Of a stretch of 64,000 bases of DNA, positions 34,156 to 43,104 are shown in pieces. Under the pieces are notes generated by a model. The model saw only the letters and a program-made list of their open reading frames with translations. It searched no databases and was not told the DNA's origin. Every line of letters begins with the position of its first letter. Positions within the stretch are counted from its first letter, which is position 1. The DNA is from Eubacteriaceae bacterium ES3 (GTDB lineage: Bacteria; Bacillota; Clostridia; Eubacteriales; Eubacteriaceae). The stretch is from contig CP130741.1 of assembly GCA_030586155.1 (NCBI GenBank), positions 490,680-554,679 on the forward strand. Reading direction: 5' to 3'. Made by a program: the position numbers and the translations under genes.

Positions 34156-34836
34156 GTGAAGTATCAGATACTGGTGGTAGAAGATCAGGAAGAAATTCGC
34201 AGCGTCATAGAAAAATATCTCCATCATGAAGGTTATGAAGTTCAGATCGCAAAAGATGGTTTTGAAGCGCTGAGTCTTTTTAACAGCAACACCACCCATC
34301 TCATTTTGCTTGATGTAATGATGCCAGGTATTGACGGATTTGAAGTGTTGACAGAAATCCGCAAAGTATCGGAAGTGCCGATTATTTTGCTGACGGCGAA
34401 GCAGGAGGAAGTTGATCGAATCAAAGGCTTGAAAATTGGCGCTGATGACTATGTCGTTAAGCCATTTAGTGCCAGAGAACTGATGCTTAGAATTCAGCGT
34501 TTATTAAAAAGGGTTTATCAAGAAATAGATGAGATCGTCTATAAGTATCAAGATTTCAGCCTGCATACTGGAAGTATGAAGCTGTACCGCGGTCAAGATA
34601 ATATTGTGATTACTTCTGCCGAGTACAGCTTATTGTTGGTTCTATTTAAAAATCAGGGGCAGGTGCTGTCCAGAGAACAATTGATTGAACAGGCTTTTGG
34701 CGCTGACTATGATGGGTATGATCGAAATATTGACAGTTATATTAAGCGGATTCGTCAGAAAATTGAAAAAAATCCCAGAGAACCGCATATTCTTAAGACA
34801 AAATATGGCGCTGGTTATATTTTTGGTGGAGAATAA
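34156..34836 (+). CDS. OmpR-family response regulator
   Basis: A 226-residue response regulator. The receiver domain has the acidic pair ED at 9-10, the phosphorylated aspartate in HLILLDVMMPG (about 52-54), T in LLTAKQ and K in VVKPFSA. The C-terminal winged helix (about 130-225) is OmpR type, ending LKTKYGAGYIF. Start is GTG 34156, with GAGGTGGG about 4-5 nt upstream. The stop overlaps the kinase start (TAATG). It likely controls copB and its neighbours. Confidence 0.95.
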   Translation: MKYQILVVEDQEEIRSVIEKYLHHEGYEVQIAKDGFEALSLFNSNTTHLILLDVMMPGIDGFEVLTEIRKVSEVPIILLTAKQEEVDRIKGLKIGADDYVVKPFSARELMLRIQRLLKRVYQEIDEIVYKYQDFSLHTGSMKLYRGQDNIVITSAEYSLLLVLFKNQGQVLSREQLIEQAFGADYDGYDRNIDSYIKRIRQKIEKNPREPHILKTKYGAGYIFGGE

Positions 34837-36209
34837 TGATGAGTATTAGAAGACAATGGATGACCGTACTAATCTTATCGGTAGTTTTATCGGTAGCCAT
34901 TAATTCGACGGTGTTTGGGATTCTGATTAACCGCACATTTATTGACTATTCGACTGAAAGTTATGGCAACCATGTAGCCCAGCTGGAAGAGTTGTCACAA
35001 AAAGTATTACTTGATGACTCCTACACTGAGCAGCAAATAAATATGCAGTTGGAATCGCATTTAAGTGATCCGATTAAGCAAATAAGAATTTATGATGTCA
35101 ATGGCAATCTTATGGGTGAAGTTGGCAATTATAGTGTTCCGATGATGAGCGGAATGATGGGACGAATGAATTCGAGTCAGACAGAGGAAATTGATACACG
35201 CGACATAGTCGTTGATGAAATGGTGATCGGAGAACTGATAATAACCCGATACAGCTCGATCAGTGATTCTCTGGAAGCCAGAAAATTTATGCTCTCGTTG
35301 GCTGGAAGTGGTTTTCTTTCCTTTGGCATAGTCTTTACATTGATTTTTATTATTGGTATTTTTATCAGTCGAAGAATGAGTAGAGATTTAAGGGCTACTG
35401 CACAGCAAGCAATTGACATTGATCTGGGAAATACCAGTCCGGTTCCTAAATCTAAAGTCGAAGAGATCCGTACGATTCAGCACAGTTTGGATACATTAAA
35501 TTCCCGTTTAAAAATGAAACAGACCAGCCGTAAAAAACTGATTGATGAACTGGTTCATCAGACCAGAACACCATTGACCATTTTAAGAACACATTTGGAA
35601 GGCTTTCAGGATGGAATCATCGAGTTTACACCGGAAGAAGTAAAGATCTGTGAGACTCAAATTGAGAATATTACTTCGATAATCAGTAATATGTCAGGTA
35701 TGATCGATGCTCAAAAAGAGCTTGAACCGGTCATTATTGAAGAGGTGGAGATGGCTTCGCTTTTCAAACAGATTGTCACTGGTCTGAAAATGCAGTTTGA
35801 CAAAAAATCAATTGAGTTAAATTTAATTAGCCATCAGAAGATTTCTGTTAAGACAGATCGATATAAATTAAGTCAAGTGGTTTACAACTTATTGACTAAC
35901 GCATATAAGTTTACAGAGTATGGCGGATCAGTCACGATTAATTATTTTAGTCAGAAGGATATGCTGACTATTGTCGTTGAAGATAGTGGAAAAGGTATTT
36001 CGAAAGAGGAACAATCAAAAATATTTAATGTTTATTTCAGGGGGGATAATTCACAAAATACTTCAGGAGACGGAATTGGTCTATATGTGGTCAAAGAAAA
36101 TCTGGAAAAAATCAAAGGTGTTATTGATCTAGAGTCAACAGTAGGAAAAGGCAGTAAATTTACTGTTCGTATACCTCTTGACCTAGATCATGTCACAAAA
36201 AATGATTAA
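34836..36209 (+). CDS. Membrane sensor histidine kinase with Met-rich external loop
   Basis: A 457-residue kinase. Membrane helices at about 8-30 and 148-172 bracket an external sensor region. Within it is a methionine-rich stretch (VPMMSGMMGRMNSSQ, about residues 104-118), a good Cu(I)/Ag(I) ligand set. A HAMP-like linker follows, then the H-box DELVHQTRTPLTIL with an unusual Gln-Thr after the histidine, the N-box VVYNLLTNAYKF and G-boxes DSGKGIS and GDGIGLYV. It is encoded with its regulator by a 1-nt overlap. Together with copB and the Met-rich secreted protein this points to copper sensing, which is inferred. Confidence 0.93.
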   Translation: MMSIRRQWMTVLILSVVLSVAINSTVFGILINRTFIDYSTESYGNHVAQLEELSQKVLLDDSYTEQQINMQLESHLSDPIKQIRIYDVNGNLMGEVGNYSVPMMSGMMGRMNSSQTEEIDTRDIVVDEMVIGELIITRYSSISDSLEARKFMLSLAGSGFLSFGIVFTLIFIIGIFISRRMSRDLRATAQQAIDIDLGNTSPVPKSKVEEIRTIQHSLDTLNSRLKMKQTSRKKLIDELVHQTRTPLTILRTHLEGFQDGIIEFTPEEVKICETQIENITSIISNMSGMIDAQKELEPVIIEEVEMASLFKQIVTGLKMQFDKKSIELNLISHQKISVKTDRYKLSQVVYNLLTNAYKFTEYGGSVTINYFSQKDMLTIVVEDSGKGISKEEQSKIFNVYFRGDNSQNTSGDGIGLYVVKENLEKIKGVIDLESTVGKGSKFTVRIPLDLDHVTKND

Positions 36210-36217
36210 ATAATATG

Positions 36218-36240
36218 CAGGCGTAAAGCCTGTTTTTATT
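36218..36240 (+). terminator. Intrinsic terminator after the two-component genes
   Basis: CAGGC (36218-36222), 5-nt loop, GCCTG (36228-36232), then TTTTTATT. It lies 8 nt after the kinase stop. Confidence 0.85.
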
Positions 36241-36248
36241 ATTCAAAA

Positions 36249-36584
36249 TCACCTTTTAGCGTATTGGAGAACAATAATATCTTCTCCCAGTTTGCTTTTG
36301 GCGGCTTCCACCATCCGCTTGAGATGGGGACAGTGATAGGTTTTTGAATTATTTTTTAGGATTGGAGATATAAAAATGATGGTGTCAGCGCCGTGTTTAA
36401 CTAAGTCTTCGGTATTTGATAGGGCTTTAAAACCAGGGCAGCCACCGCAGGAATTGAGTCCTGAAAGACTGATATCTGCAGGGCTTATATTTTCAATCCC
36501 GTTTTCCCGTAGCATTTCTAATAACTCATCCATGACTGGCATACCCTTATTTGCCTTCATGCATCGGATTAATCCTATTTTCAT
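36249..36584 (-). CDS. CGGC-domain protein
   Basis: A 111-residue cytoplasmic protein of the CGGC family. It begins with MKIGLIRCMKANKG, contains SCGGCPGFKAL (the name-giving motif, about residues 46-56), a GADTIIFISPI strand and a final CPHLKRM. The cysteines (C8, C46, C49 and C84 approximately) suggest metal or cluster binding; function is not established for the family. It ends close to the terminator of the two-component system, facing it. GGTGAGG-type ribosome binding site (TCACC/TTACC complement) lies before the ATG. Confidence 0.85.
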   Translation of the reverse strand: MKIGLIRCMKANKGMPVMDELLEMLRENGIENISPADISLSGLNSCGGCPGFKALSNTEDLVKHGADTIIFISPILKNNSKTYHCPHLKRMVEAAKSKLGEDIIVLQYAKR

Positions 36585-36756
36585 TTTACCTCACCGTTAA
36601 AAGACTTATTCACTATCATTTTAATATGAAACCTGTTGGACAAGCAATCATTATTTAGTAGATTGGAAGTTTCCTGACATCGTCAGGCATTTGGAATGAT
36701 TTGCTTATGGGCTGAAAATTACACAGATTAAAAGGTGATTTCTACTTCTAAATAAA

Positions 36757-37083
36757 TCAGAAAACAAGGTTAATTAGCAGCATATACAGAAATGTACCGC
36801 CGGTAATAGACAAAAACATATTGCGTTTCAAAACGTGGAGCACGACTACGAACCCTACTGAAATCAGTTCTGGAAGACCGTGACTGCCAGTCATAAGATT
36901 AATATCTTTCAGGCAGTAAATCACTAGCAGGCCCAGGGCCGCAGACGGTAAAATCTTACCCAGTGATTGAATAAAAACTGGTGTGGGTTTATTGGCAGGA
37001 AAAAGGATAAATGGCAGGAAACGGGTGGTCATAGTTCCTAAGACAACCATAACAATTGTGATGATTTGTTGTGAGGTAGTCAT
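36757..37083 (-). CDS. azlD: AzlD-family branched-chain amino acid exporter subunit
   Basis: A 108-residue membrane protein with four hydrophobic helices. The family motifs RFLPFILF (residues 21-28) and [12 protein letters not shown]-like stretch are present. The ATG at 37083 overlaps the azlC stop by 4 nt (ATGA), and AGAAGG lies 8-9 nt upstream. The frame stays open to 37242, but that portion is azlC in another frame. With AzlC it forms a two-subunit exporter of branched-chain amino acids. Confidence 0.9.
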   Translation of the reverse strand: MTTSQQIITIVMVVLGTMTTRFLPFILFPANKPTPVFIQSLGKILPSAALGLLVIYCLKDINLMTGSHGLPELISVGFVVVLHVLKRNMFLSITGGTFLYMLLINLVF

Positions 37084-37787
37084 TCTTTCAAACCTTCTTT
37101 CTGGTGGGATAGGGGAATTAAGACGCCCAGGATGGCGATCATTGCCGGCACGACAAAGCGGTTGGAGCCGAAAATCAACAGGGATGCAAGGGTTAGCCCC
37201 ATCCCAATTAAAGCACTTTGATGATCGTCCTCTTTTAACCACTGGTCTAAAAAAATAACTACCAGGAGGGCGGTCATGACAAAATCAAGGCCTTTAGGAT
37301 AAAAGGGCAGGAGTGAACCGAATAGCGCCCCAATGGTTGCTCCGGCGACCCAATAGATGTGATTGAGGAGGGTGACGAAAAAATAGAATCTTCCCGGCTC
37401 AACATCATTCGGTATGGAAGCAGACAGGTTAATGGAAAAGGACTCGTCACACATACCAAAAATCAGATAGGGGCTAATTTTTCCAGCTGACTGGTACTTG
37501 TCGAGCATGGAAAGTCCGTAGAAAAGGTGGCGGGCATTGACCATCAAGGTCAGAATAAAAGCGCCAATAGGATTAAAGGTGCCAAGCAATAGATTGGCGG
37601 TTACAAATTCCATCGAGCCGGCAAAAATAAAGATACTCATCAAAATCGGAAAGACTGGTGAGAAACCAAGTGAAGTCATAAAAATGCCATAAGCAATACC
37701 CAGGAATAAAAAGCCGGTTAAAATTGGCAGAGTATTGGGAAAGGCTGCCTTAAATGCATTTTTTAGGTGGTTAGATTGATCATTCAT
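37080..37787 (-). CDS. azlC: AzlC-family branched-chain amino acid exporter subunit
   Basis: A 235-residue membrane protein with about five to six helices. Typical features are the [15 protein letters not shown] stretch (about 28-42), [13 protein letters not shown] and [12 protein letters not shown]. The ATG has GAAAGGAATT 5 nt upstream. It is the first gene of an azlCD pair, divergent from an XRE-cupin regulator across a 206-bp region with repeated 12-bp sites. This layout suggests control of the exporter by that regulator. Confidence 0.92.
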   Translation of the reverse strand: MNDQSNHLKNAFKAAFPNTLPILTGFLFLGIAYGIFMTSLGFSPVFPILMSIFIFAGSMEFVTANLLLGTFNPIGAFILTLMVNARHLFYGLSMLDKYQSAGKISPYLIFGMCDESFSINLSASIPNDVEPGRFYFFVTLLNHIYWVAGATIGALFGSLLPFYPKGLDFVMTALLVVIFLDQWLKEDDHQSALIGMGLTLASLLIFGSNRFVVPAMIAILGVLIPLSHQKEGLKE

Positions 37788-37913
37788 GGAGAATTCCTTT
37801 CACTATTCTAAAAGCGGTAAGGCTATTAGAGCTTAGGGTAAGATAATTATAGCAGTCGTATTAGAAGTAACTAGAAATATTGACATAAGATTGACCACTG
37901 GATAAATTGATGA

Positions 37914-37971
37914 TATATTGTACTAAAAGGTTACAATAGAAGAATCCAGTATATTGTACTACTGGTATAAT
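37914..37971. promoter_or_regulatory. Repeated 12-bp sites and extended -10 in the azlC/XRE promoter region
   Basis: TATATTGTACTA occurs at 37914-37925 and 37950-37961, 36 bp apart (centre to centre). The second copy is framed by CCAGT and ACTGG. A TGG-TATAAT extended -10 follows at 37966-37971, 23 bp before the GTG of the XRE gene. The repeats are good candidates for an XRE operator. Confidence 0.55.
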
Positions 37972-37993
37972 ATAATGTCAAGCGGAGGACTGC

Positions 37994-38548
37994 GTGGATA
38001 TTAATGATATTGTTGGAAAAAATATAAAAAAGATACGGGAAACAAAGAAATTGACTTTAGATGCTGCGGCCAAGGAGACCGGCGTTTCCAGAAGTATGCT
38101 GGCACAGATTGAAAAGGGTGATGTCAATCCGACGATTTCTGTTTTATGGAAGATTGCCAATGGTTATAAAACCTCATTTTCATCGCTATTAAAACCAGAG
38201 ACCGAAGCTACCATGTTTGTTCCCTGTGACGAGATTAACCCATTGATTGAGAATGAAGGACGGTTCATTAATTACCCCATTTTCTTATTTGAAGAAAAAA
38301 AGTTGTTTGAAACCTATCGCGTAGTATTGAAAAAGGACGGTAGTCAGACTTCATTGGCTCATCTTCAGGGAACTGAGGAATATGTGACTTGTTTTGAAGG
38401 AACGATTGAAGTGGTTGTTGATGGTAAAAGTTTTGTTCTGAATCGTGGTGATTCGATAAAATTCAAAGCTGATGTAGAACATTCCTATCGTAATATTGGT
38501 CAAGACACTGCGACTCTGAGTATGGTGATTTATTATATAGAGAATTAA
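37994..38548 (+). CDS. XRE-family regulator with C-terminal cupin domain
   Basis: A 184-residue regulator. Residues 6-62 form the helix-turn-helix (NIKKIRETKKLTLDAAAKET then GVSRSMLAQIEKG), and residues about 105-184 are a cupin (LAHLQGTEEYVTCFEGTIE ... HSYRNIGQDTATL). Start GTG 37994 has GGAGG 6 nt upstream. Members of this family (PuuR/SutR-like) regulate transport and amino-acid or polyamine genes in response to small ligands. It is divergent from azlCD, its probable target. Confidence 0.92.
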   Translation: MDINDIVGKNIKKIRETKKLTLDAAAKETGVSRSMLAQIEKGDVNPTISVLWKIANGYKTSFSSLLKPETEATMFVPCDEINPLIENEGRFINYPIFLFEEKKLFETYRVVLKKDGSQTSLAHLQGTEEYVTCFEGTIEVVVDGKSFVLNRGDSIKFKADVEHSYRNIGQDTATLSMVIYYIEN

Positions 38549-38557
38549 TCTGAAAAA

Positions 38558-38594
38558 AATCCGCTCAATGAAATTAATTTTCATTGAGCGGATT
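38558..38594. terminator. Bidirectional terminator
   Basis: AATCCGCTCAATGAAA (38558-38573) pairs perfectly with TTTCATTGAGCGGATT (38579-38594). A run on the left serves the minus-strand hybrid kinase gene, CTTT on the right serves the XRE gene. Confidence 0.88.
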
Positions 38595-38607
38595 CTTTAA
38601 AGCAAAA

Positions 38608-41541
38608 TTATTTTTCGGGCTGTTTAATCAAAAGATCAGCTATCCTTAAAAGGAATCGACTCATTTCAACTGGCTTTGTAAAATAATCAGCAAAGCCCAT
38701 CATTAAACCTTTTTCAATGCTTTCCGGCATGGCATTGGCACTCAAGGCAAGGACGGGAATGTCTCTGGTTTGCGGATTTGCTTTAAGCCGCTTCAGGACT
38801 TCATAACCATCCATTCCTGGCAAATGAATATCTAAAACAATTATATCTGTCTGATATTCTTTTATTAACGCAAGTCCAATTTCACCGCTGGAAGCAGGTA
38901 TCAAATGGATATTTGGGATTTGTTCAAAGGTTTCTTCCATTAAATTCATATTCACTGTATTATCTTCAATATAGAGAAGTGTGTAATGATTATTACCAAG
39001 CAGCTTGTTAACATTATCATCGGAGGTTGTTAACGAAACTGCTTCGTCCTGCTCTTTGACATTTGGAAGCTTTACGATGAAATGACTGCCCTGGTCAGGT
39101 TTACTGGTGACGGAAATTTCTCCGTTGAGCAAATCGCACAGTTGTCGGACAACAGTTAATCCGATTCCGGTCCCTTCAATAGCGTTGCTGGTTTCTGGCA
39201 GACGGCTGAAAGGATTGAAAATCTTATCAAGATAATCCTGGGGAATGCCAAATCCATTGTCGATGACATGCAGATAAGTGTAGGCTTCGTCATTTTCTAT
39301 TCTAACGGTAACAGTTCCGTTTGCGTAATTATATTTGATAGCATTGGAGATCAAATTAATTAGGATCTGCTTAATCCTGGTTTGATCCGTATTAGAGACC
39401 AGGGTATTGAGCTCATGGTCAAAAATTAGGACTATACTTTTATCGTCTGCCAGCGGTTGCATTAAACGGATGACTTCTGCGGTTATTGAAACAATTTCTA
39501 CTGGCTCAATCGATAATGAAAAACTGCCGGATTCGATTAAAGATAGGTCCAGGATCTCGTTGATTAAGGTCAAAAGGTGATTTCCGGCTTTGCTTATTTC
39601 ATGAACATACTGATTTTGAATTTCCGTAAGTGGTGTGTCAGGGTACATTTCCAGGAGTTGAGAAAAACCCAGAATAGCATTTAGCGGGGTTCTTAATTCA
39701 TGACTCATATTTGACAAAAATTCTGATTTTGCCTGGTTGGCCTTTTCAGCATCTTCTTTAGCTGCTTTGATGGACATTTCCATAAAAATTCTTTCAGTGA
39801 TATTTCTTGCTGAGACAACCAGGTTATCGGCATTATTGGAAACTCTGGAAATCCGGGCTTGAAACCATTGTTTTCCCTGACGGGTATTGATGCTGTATTC
39901 CAACGTAGTTGATGAACCAGTTTCAGCAACCTCACTGATTTTGTCCAGGCAGGTCAATTGATCTTCGGGATCAAAAACGGCACAGAGAGACATACCTTTA
40001 TCACTGAAGAAATCCAAAATGGAGGCATCATCTTTGGCCCAGATTCGTTTGATAGATCCGTTTTTATTAATTTGCAGAATGATATCATCAATTGAGTGGA
40101 CCAGAGCCTGTAGGTGTTGTTCACTTTCCTGCAATTCATTCTGCGTTAAAACCAGGCGTTGATTGGATTGTCCCAGATTTTCACCCATGACAATAAGATT
40201 GTGAGCAGTTTCAGTCAGTTCCACAACTGGCATCTCAGGTTCATACTGGTAATAATGACCTTTCCCGATATTACTGACGATCTCATTGATTTTGTCAAGG
40301 GGTTGAGAAATATCTTTACTCATGGCATTGGCTCTTTTTGAAAGAACGTAAAAAAAGATCATATAAAATACAATCAATCCGGCAATCATTAACATCCCTA
40401 TTCTTAGAAGTGATTGGTTAATGGCATTACTAGAGGCATAAATATTTTCTTCAGGAACGATGACCATTAACTTCCAACCTGTTTCGGATACTGTATTCCA
40501 GCTAATCAGACGACTGTTGTCATTAAGGGTGATAGTGGTTGTTCCGCTGTCTGCTGTAATCAGCTCATTGGCAATATCAGAAAATTCCTGGCGGCTAAAG
40601 ACATTAAAATCCTCTGGTTTAAAAGTATCAGCCATAATTGCTTCCTCATAATGGTGGTCAGTTAATTCGGTTAGTGAAAAATCATGCTCTCCTTGTTGTG
40701 GAAGGGCCAGGATGGTGCCATCCTGGCCAACTAGAATTCCGTAACCGTCCCAAGGGAATTCAAGGTTAAGAATTTCGTTGGCAATTGTACTGATAGTGAT
40801 ATCAATACCGACAACACCTTCCAGAAAATCTCCAGTATAAACTGGTGCAATAGATGAAGCCATCCAACCTTGGCCAGCAGGATCCAGGTAGGAATCGGTC
40901 CATACTACCTTGCGTGAGGGATTATTAGTGCTGTCAGCTTCGTAATAGAAATTATAGGAAGGGATATTCATTTTTTCAGGATACTGCTCAAGTACATTAA
41001 AATATGGGTAAATAATATTGAGTGAATCAAAGGTGTTAAAATAGATCTGGCTGGCCAGATCGTAGGAATTGACAGTGGATTTCATCAAATCAGAAAGAGA
41101 GAGGAGACTAGCTGTTTTTTGTCTTTCAGCAGCGTTAATAGGATAATAACCGCTATAAAAAACAGCTATACCACCATTAGCAGTATCACTTACTGTGTAA
41201 TATGCGCCATTTTGGGAATAAGCCAGACGATTTAAATCTTCAGACGAATGGTTCATGTTTTGACTAAGCGCAGTTTGAACCTGGTCGGCATATAGATGGG
41301 TTGAACTGGAAATGCTCTGTAATTGTTGACTGATAACCTGGGTCTGCTTTTCAGCCAGTAGATTAAGTTCTGTGTTTGCTGATTCATGGATATAGTCTCT
41401 TGTTTCCAGCCGCGACCAGCTGTTGGCAGAAAAATAAATGCTGATAAAGACCAGTTCGACCAGTATCAATGGGATCAAAGCAGCTTTTAAATAGGATAGC
41501 CAGATCCAGCGGTTTATACTAAGGTCCTTCTTTTTTTTCAT
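38608..41541 (-). CDS. Hybrid sensor histidine kinase (Cache-HAMP-PAS-HisKA-HATPase-REC)
   Basis: A 977-residue membrane kinase. ATG 41541 is preferred (AAAGGA 6 nt upstream). Order of domains: helix at about 15-38, a large external Cache-like sensor (about 40-360; [17 protein letters not shown] is typical), second helix (about 370-395), HAMP, PAS (about 470-590), H-box [20 protein letters not shown], ATPase G-boxes ([19 protein letters not shown]) and a C-terminal receiver with the aspartate in [15 protein letters not shown] and KP in YFTKPVEM. The HD-GYP response regulator lies 38 bp upstream in the same direction, so the pair forms a phosphorelay. Signal unknown. Confidence 0.93.
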   Translation of the reverse strand: MKKKKDLSINRWIWLSYLKAALIPLILVELVFISIYFSANSWSRLETRDYIHESANTELNLLAEKQTQVISQQLQSISSSTHLYADQVQTALSQNMNHSSEDLNRLAYSQNGAYYTVSDTANGGIAVFYSGYYPINAAERQKTASLLSLSDLMKSTVNSYDLASQIYFNTFDSLNIIYPYFNVLEQYPEKMNIPSYNFYYEADSTNNPSRKVVWTDSYLDPAGQGWMASSIAPVYTGDFLEGVVGIDITISTIANEILNLEFPWDGYGILVGQDGTILALPQQGEHDFSLTELTDHHYEEAIMADTFKPEDFNVFSRQEFSDIANELITADSGTTTITLNDNSRLISWNTVSETGWKLMVIVPEENIYASSNAINQSLLRIGMLMIAGLIVFYMIFFYVLSKRANAMSKDISQPLDKINEIVSNIGKGHYYQYEPEMPVVELTETAHNLIVMGENLGQSNQRLVLTQNELQESEQHLQALVHSIDDIILQINKNGSIKRIWAKDDASILDFFSDKGMSLCAVFDPEDQLTCLDKISEVAETGSSTTLEYSINTRQGKQWFQARISRVSNNADNLVVSARNITERIFMEMSIKAAKEDAEKANQAKSEFLSNMSHELRTPLNAILGFSQLLEMYPDTPLTEIQNQYVHEISKAGNHLLTLINEILDLSLIESGSFSLSIEPVEIVSITAEVIRLMQPLADDKSIVLIFDHELNTLVSNTDQTRIKQILINLISNAIKYNYANGTVTVRIENDEAYTYLHVIDNGFGIPQDYLDKIFNPFSRLPETSNAIEGTGIGLTVVRQLCDLLNGEISVTSKPDQGSHFIVKLPNVKEQDEAVSLTTSDDNVNKLLGNNHYTLLYIEDNTVNMNLMEETFEQIPNIHLIPASSGEIGLALIKEYQTDIIVLDIHLPGMDGYEVLKRLKANPQTRDIPVLALSANAMPESIEKGLMMGFADYFTKPVEMSRFLLRIADLLIKQPEK

Positions 41542-41579
41542 TGAGAATCCTTTCAAAAAATATTATGGAGAGTAATTAA

Positions 41580-42647
41580 CTACTCGCTGAAGCGATTATG
41601 GATAGCCAGAAAAACATCTAAATTTTCAAAGAAAAGCTCGACTAATTGGGGATCAAAGTGAAATCCGCTTTCCTGCTTCAGTAGATTAAGAACCTTGTCA
41701 AGTTCCCAGGCATCTTTATATGGTCGTTTTGATAATAGAGCATCAAATACATCAAAAAGAGATGTAATTCGTCCTGAGATCGGAATTTCCTCGCCTTTTA
41801 GTCCGGCAGGGTATCCGCTGCCATCCCATTTTTCATGATGTGTCAGGGCTATTATCTCGCCTAAAGCGAGGATATCAGATTGACTTTCAGAAAGAATAGT
41901 TGCTCCTCGCTCAGCGTGTTTTTTCATAATCAACATCTCATCCGGTGTGAGCCTTCCGGGTTTCAATAAAATGTCGTCAGAAATGGCGATTTTTCCAATG
42001 TCATGCATCATGCTGGCGCTGGTAAGGCGATAAATGTCATGTTCATCGTAATTAAGCAAACGAGCCATTGCTTCAGTATATTTACCCAAACGGATAACAT
42101 GATAGCCGGTATCGTCATCACGAAATTCTGCAGCCATCAGAAGCTTATCAACCAGTTCAAATTGGAGGTTTTCGATTTCTGCAGTTCTTTCTCGGACACG
42201 TCTTTCCAGTAGTCGATTATTTTCCTGGATTTGGTTATGAAGTATTCGAATATCTAAATGATTAGTGACGCGCATGATGACTTCTGCATGATCAAAAGGC
42301 TTGCCGATGAAATCCTTGGCACCGGCTTTTAGTGCTTTGAGGCGGTTATGCTGATCGTTTTGAGCTGTAATGACGATTACTGAGACATAATCATCCTTTT
42401 TTAGCGAATCAAGTTGTTTAAGGATTTCAAAACCATCTGGTTTGGGCATCTTAAGATCCAGCAGTAGCAGATCTGGTTTGTATTCCAGATAGGTATCAAC
42501 AGCCTCTTGTGAATTAGTGATTTTCTTAATATTGATGAAACCGTTTACCTTCAATAATTGTTCCAGCAGAAAGGCGTTAGATTCAAGATCGTCGACGATT
42601 AATATTTTTGAATTGTTGCGGATAAAGGTTTGATTTGATTCTACCAT
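41580..42647 (-). CDS. Response regulator with HD-GYP phosphodiesterase domain
   Basis: A 355-residue protein: receiver domain (about 12-130, phosphorylated aspartate in LLLLDLKMPKPDG), a coiled-coil linker (about 135-170), and an HD-GYP domain. The HD pair is in SMMHDIGK, and the GYP motif is in KWDGSGYPAGLKG, with the family's HH pair and SLFDVFDAL following. All metal ligands seem present, so c-di-GMP hydrolysis is likely. It is transcribed ahead of the hybrid kinase, which probably phosphorylates it. Ribosome binding site AAAGAGG lies about 8 nt before the ATG. Confidence 0.94.
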   Translation of the reverse strand: MVESNQTFIRNNSKILIVDDLESNAFLLEQLLKVNGFINIKKITNSQEAVDTYLEYKPDLLLLDLKMPKPDGFEILKQLDSLKKDDYVSVIVITAQNDQHNRLKALKAGAKDFIGKPFDHAEVIMRVTNHLDIRILHNQIQENNRLLERRVRERTAEIENLQFELVDKLLMAAEFRDDDTGYHVIRLGKYTEAMARLLNYDEHDIYRLTSASMMHDIGKIAISDDILLKPGRLTPDEMLIMKKHAERGATILSESQSDILALGEIIALTHHEKWDGSGYPAGLKGEEIPISGRITSLFDVFDALLSKRPYKDAWELDKVLNLLKQESGFHFDPQLVELFFENLDVFLAIHNRFSE

Positions 42648-42719
42648 TGTAACCTCTTTAATTGATATAGTTATGAATAATATTCTAGCATAAGCCAGAA
42701 TGGCTTACAATTGCAACTT

Positions 42720-42752
42720 AAAAAACCTCTGACAATATGCCAGAGGTTTTTT
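42720..42752 (-). terminator. Terminator of the amt-glnK operon
   Basis: AAAAAACCTCTG (42720-42731) pairs with CAGAGGTTTTTT (42741-42752) around a 9-nt loop. It lies directly after the glnK stop on the minus strand. Confidence 0.88.
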
Positions 42753-42753
42753 C

Positions 42754-43092
42754 TTAAAGGGCGATGTCGCCACGTTCTCCGGTTCGAATCCGGATACACT
42801 CGTCAACAGGCTTAATAAAAATCTTACCGTCGCCCATTTCGCCGGTACGAACTACTTCGATAATCAGATTACAGATTTTTTCAACCTGATCATCAGCCAC
42901 AACGATTTTAATTTCGATTTTTGACATCATATTGATCATCACCGTGGTTCCCCGATTATGGGCAACCCAGCCGTGCTGATTACCACAGCCTAAGACTTGT
43001 CTGACGTTCATTCCATTGATTTTGGCCGCGTGAAAAGCTTCTTTTAACGGTTCCAGCTTTTCCGGGCGGATAATTGCTTCGATTTGTTTCAT
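42754..43092 (-). CDS. glnK: P-II family nitrogen regulator (GlnK-like)
   Basis: A 112-residue P-II protein that senses 2-oxoglutarate and ATP/ADP and gates the neighbouring ammonium channel. The family ends are well kept: MKQIEAIIRPEKLEPLKEA at the start, TGEMGDGKIFI for the B-loop and the C-terminal RIRTGERGD. The T-loop (about residues 37-54, GCGNQHGWVAHNRGTTVM) differs: it has no tyrosine equivalent to Y51, so uridylylation as in enteric bacteria is not expected. The ribosome binding site GGGAGG is 6-8 nt before the ATG. It follows amt after 12 bp. The symbol follows its location beside amt; it could also be classed as a divergent GlnB. Confidence 0.92.
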   Translation of the reverse strand: MKQIEAIIRPEKLEPLKEAFHAAKINGMNVRQVLGCGNQHGWVAHNRGTTVMINMMSKIEIKIVVADDQVEKICNLIIEVVRTGEMGDGKIFIKPVDECIRIRTGERGDIAL

Positions 43093-43104
43093 ACTAACCT
43101 CCCT

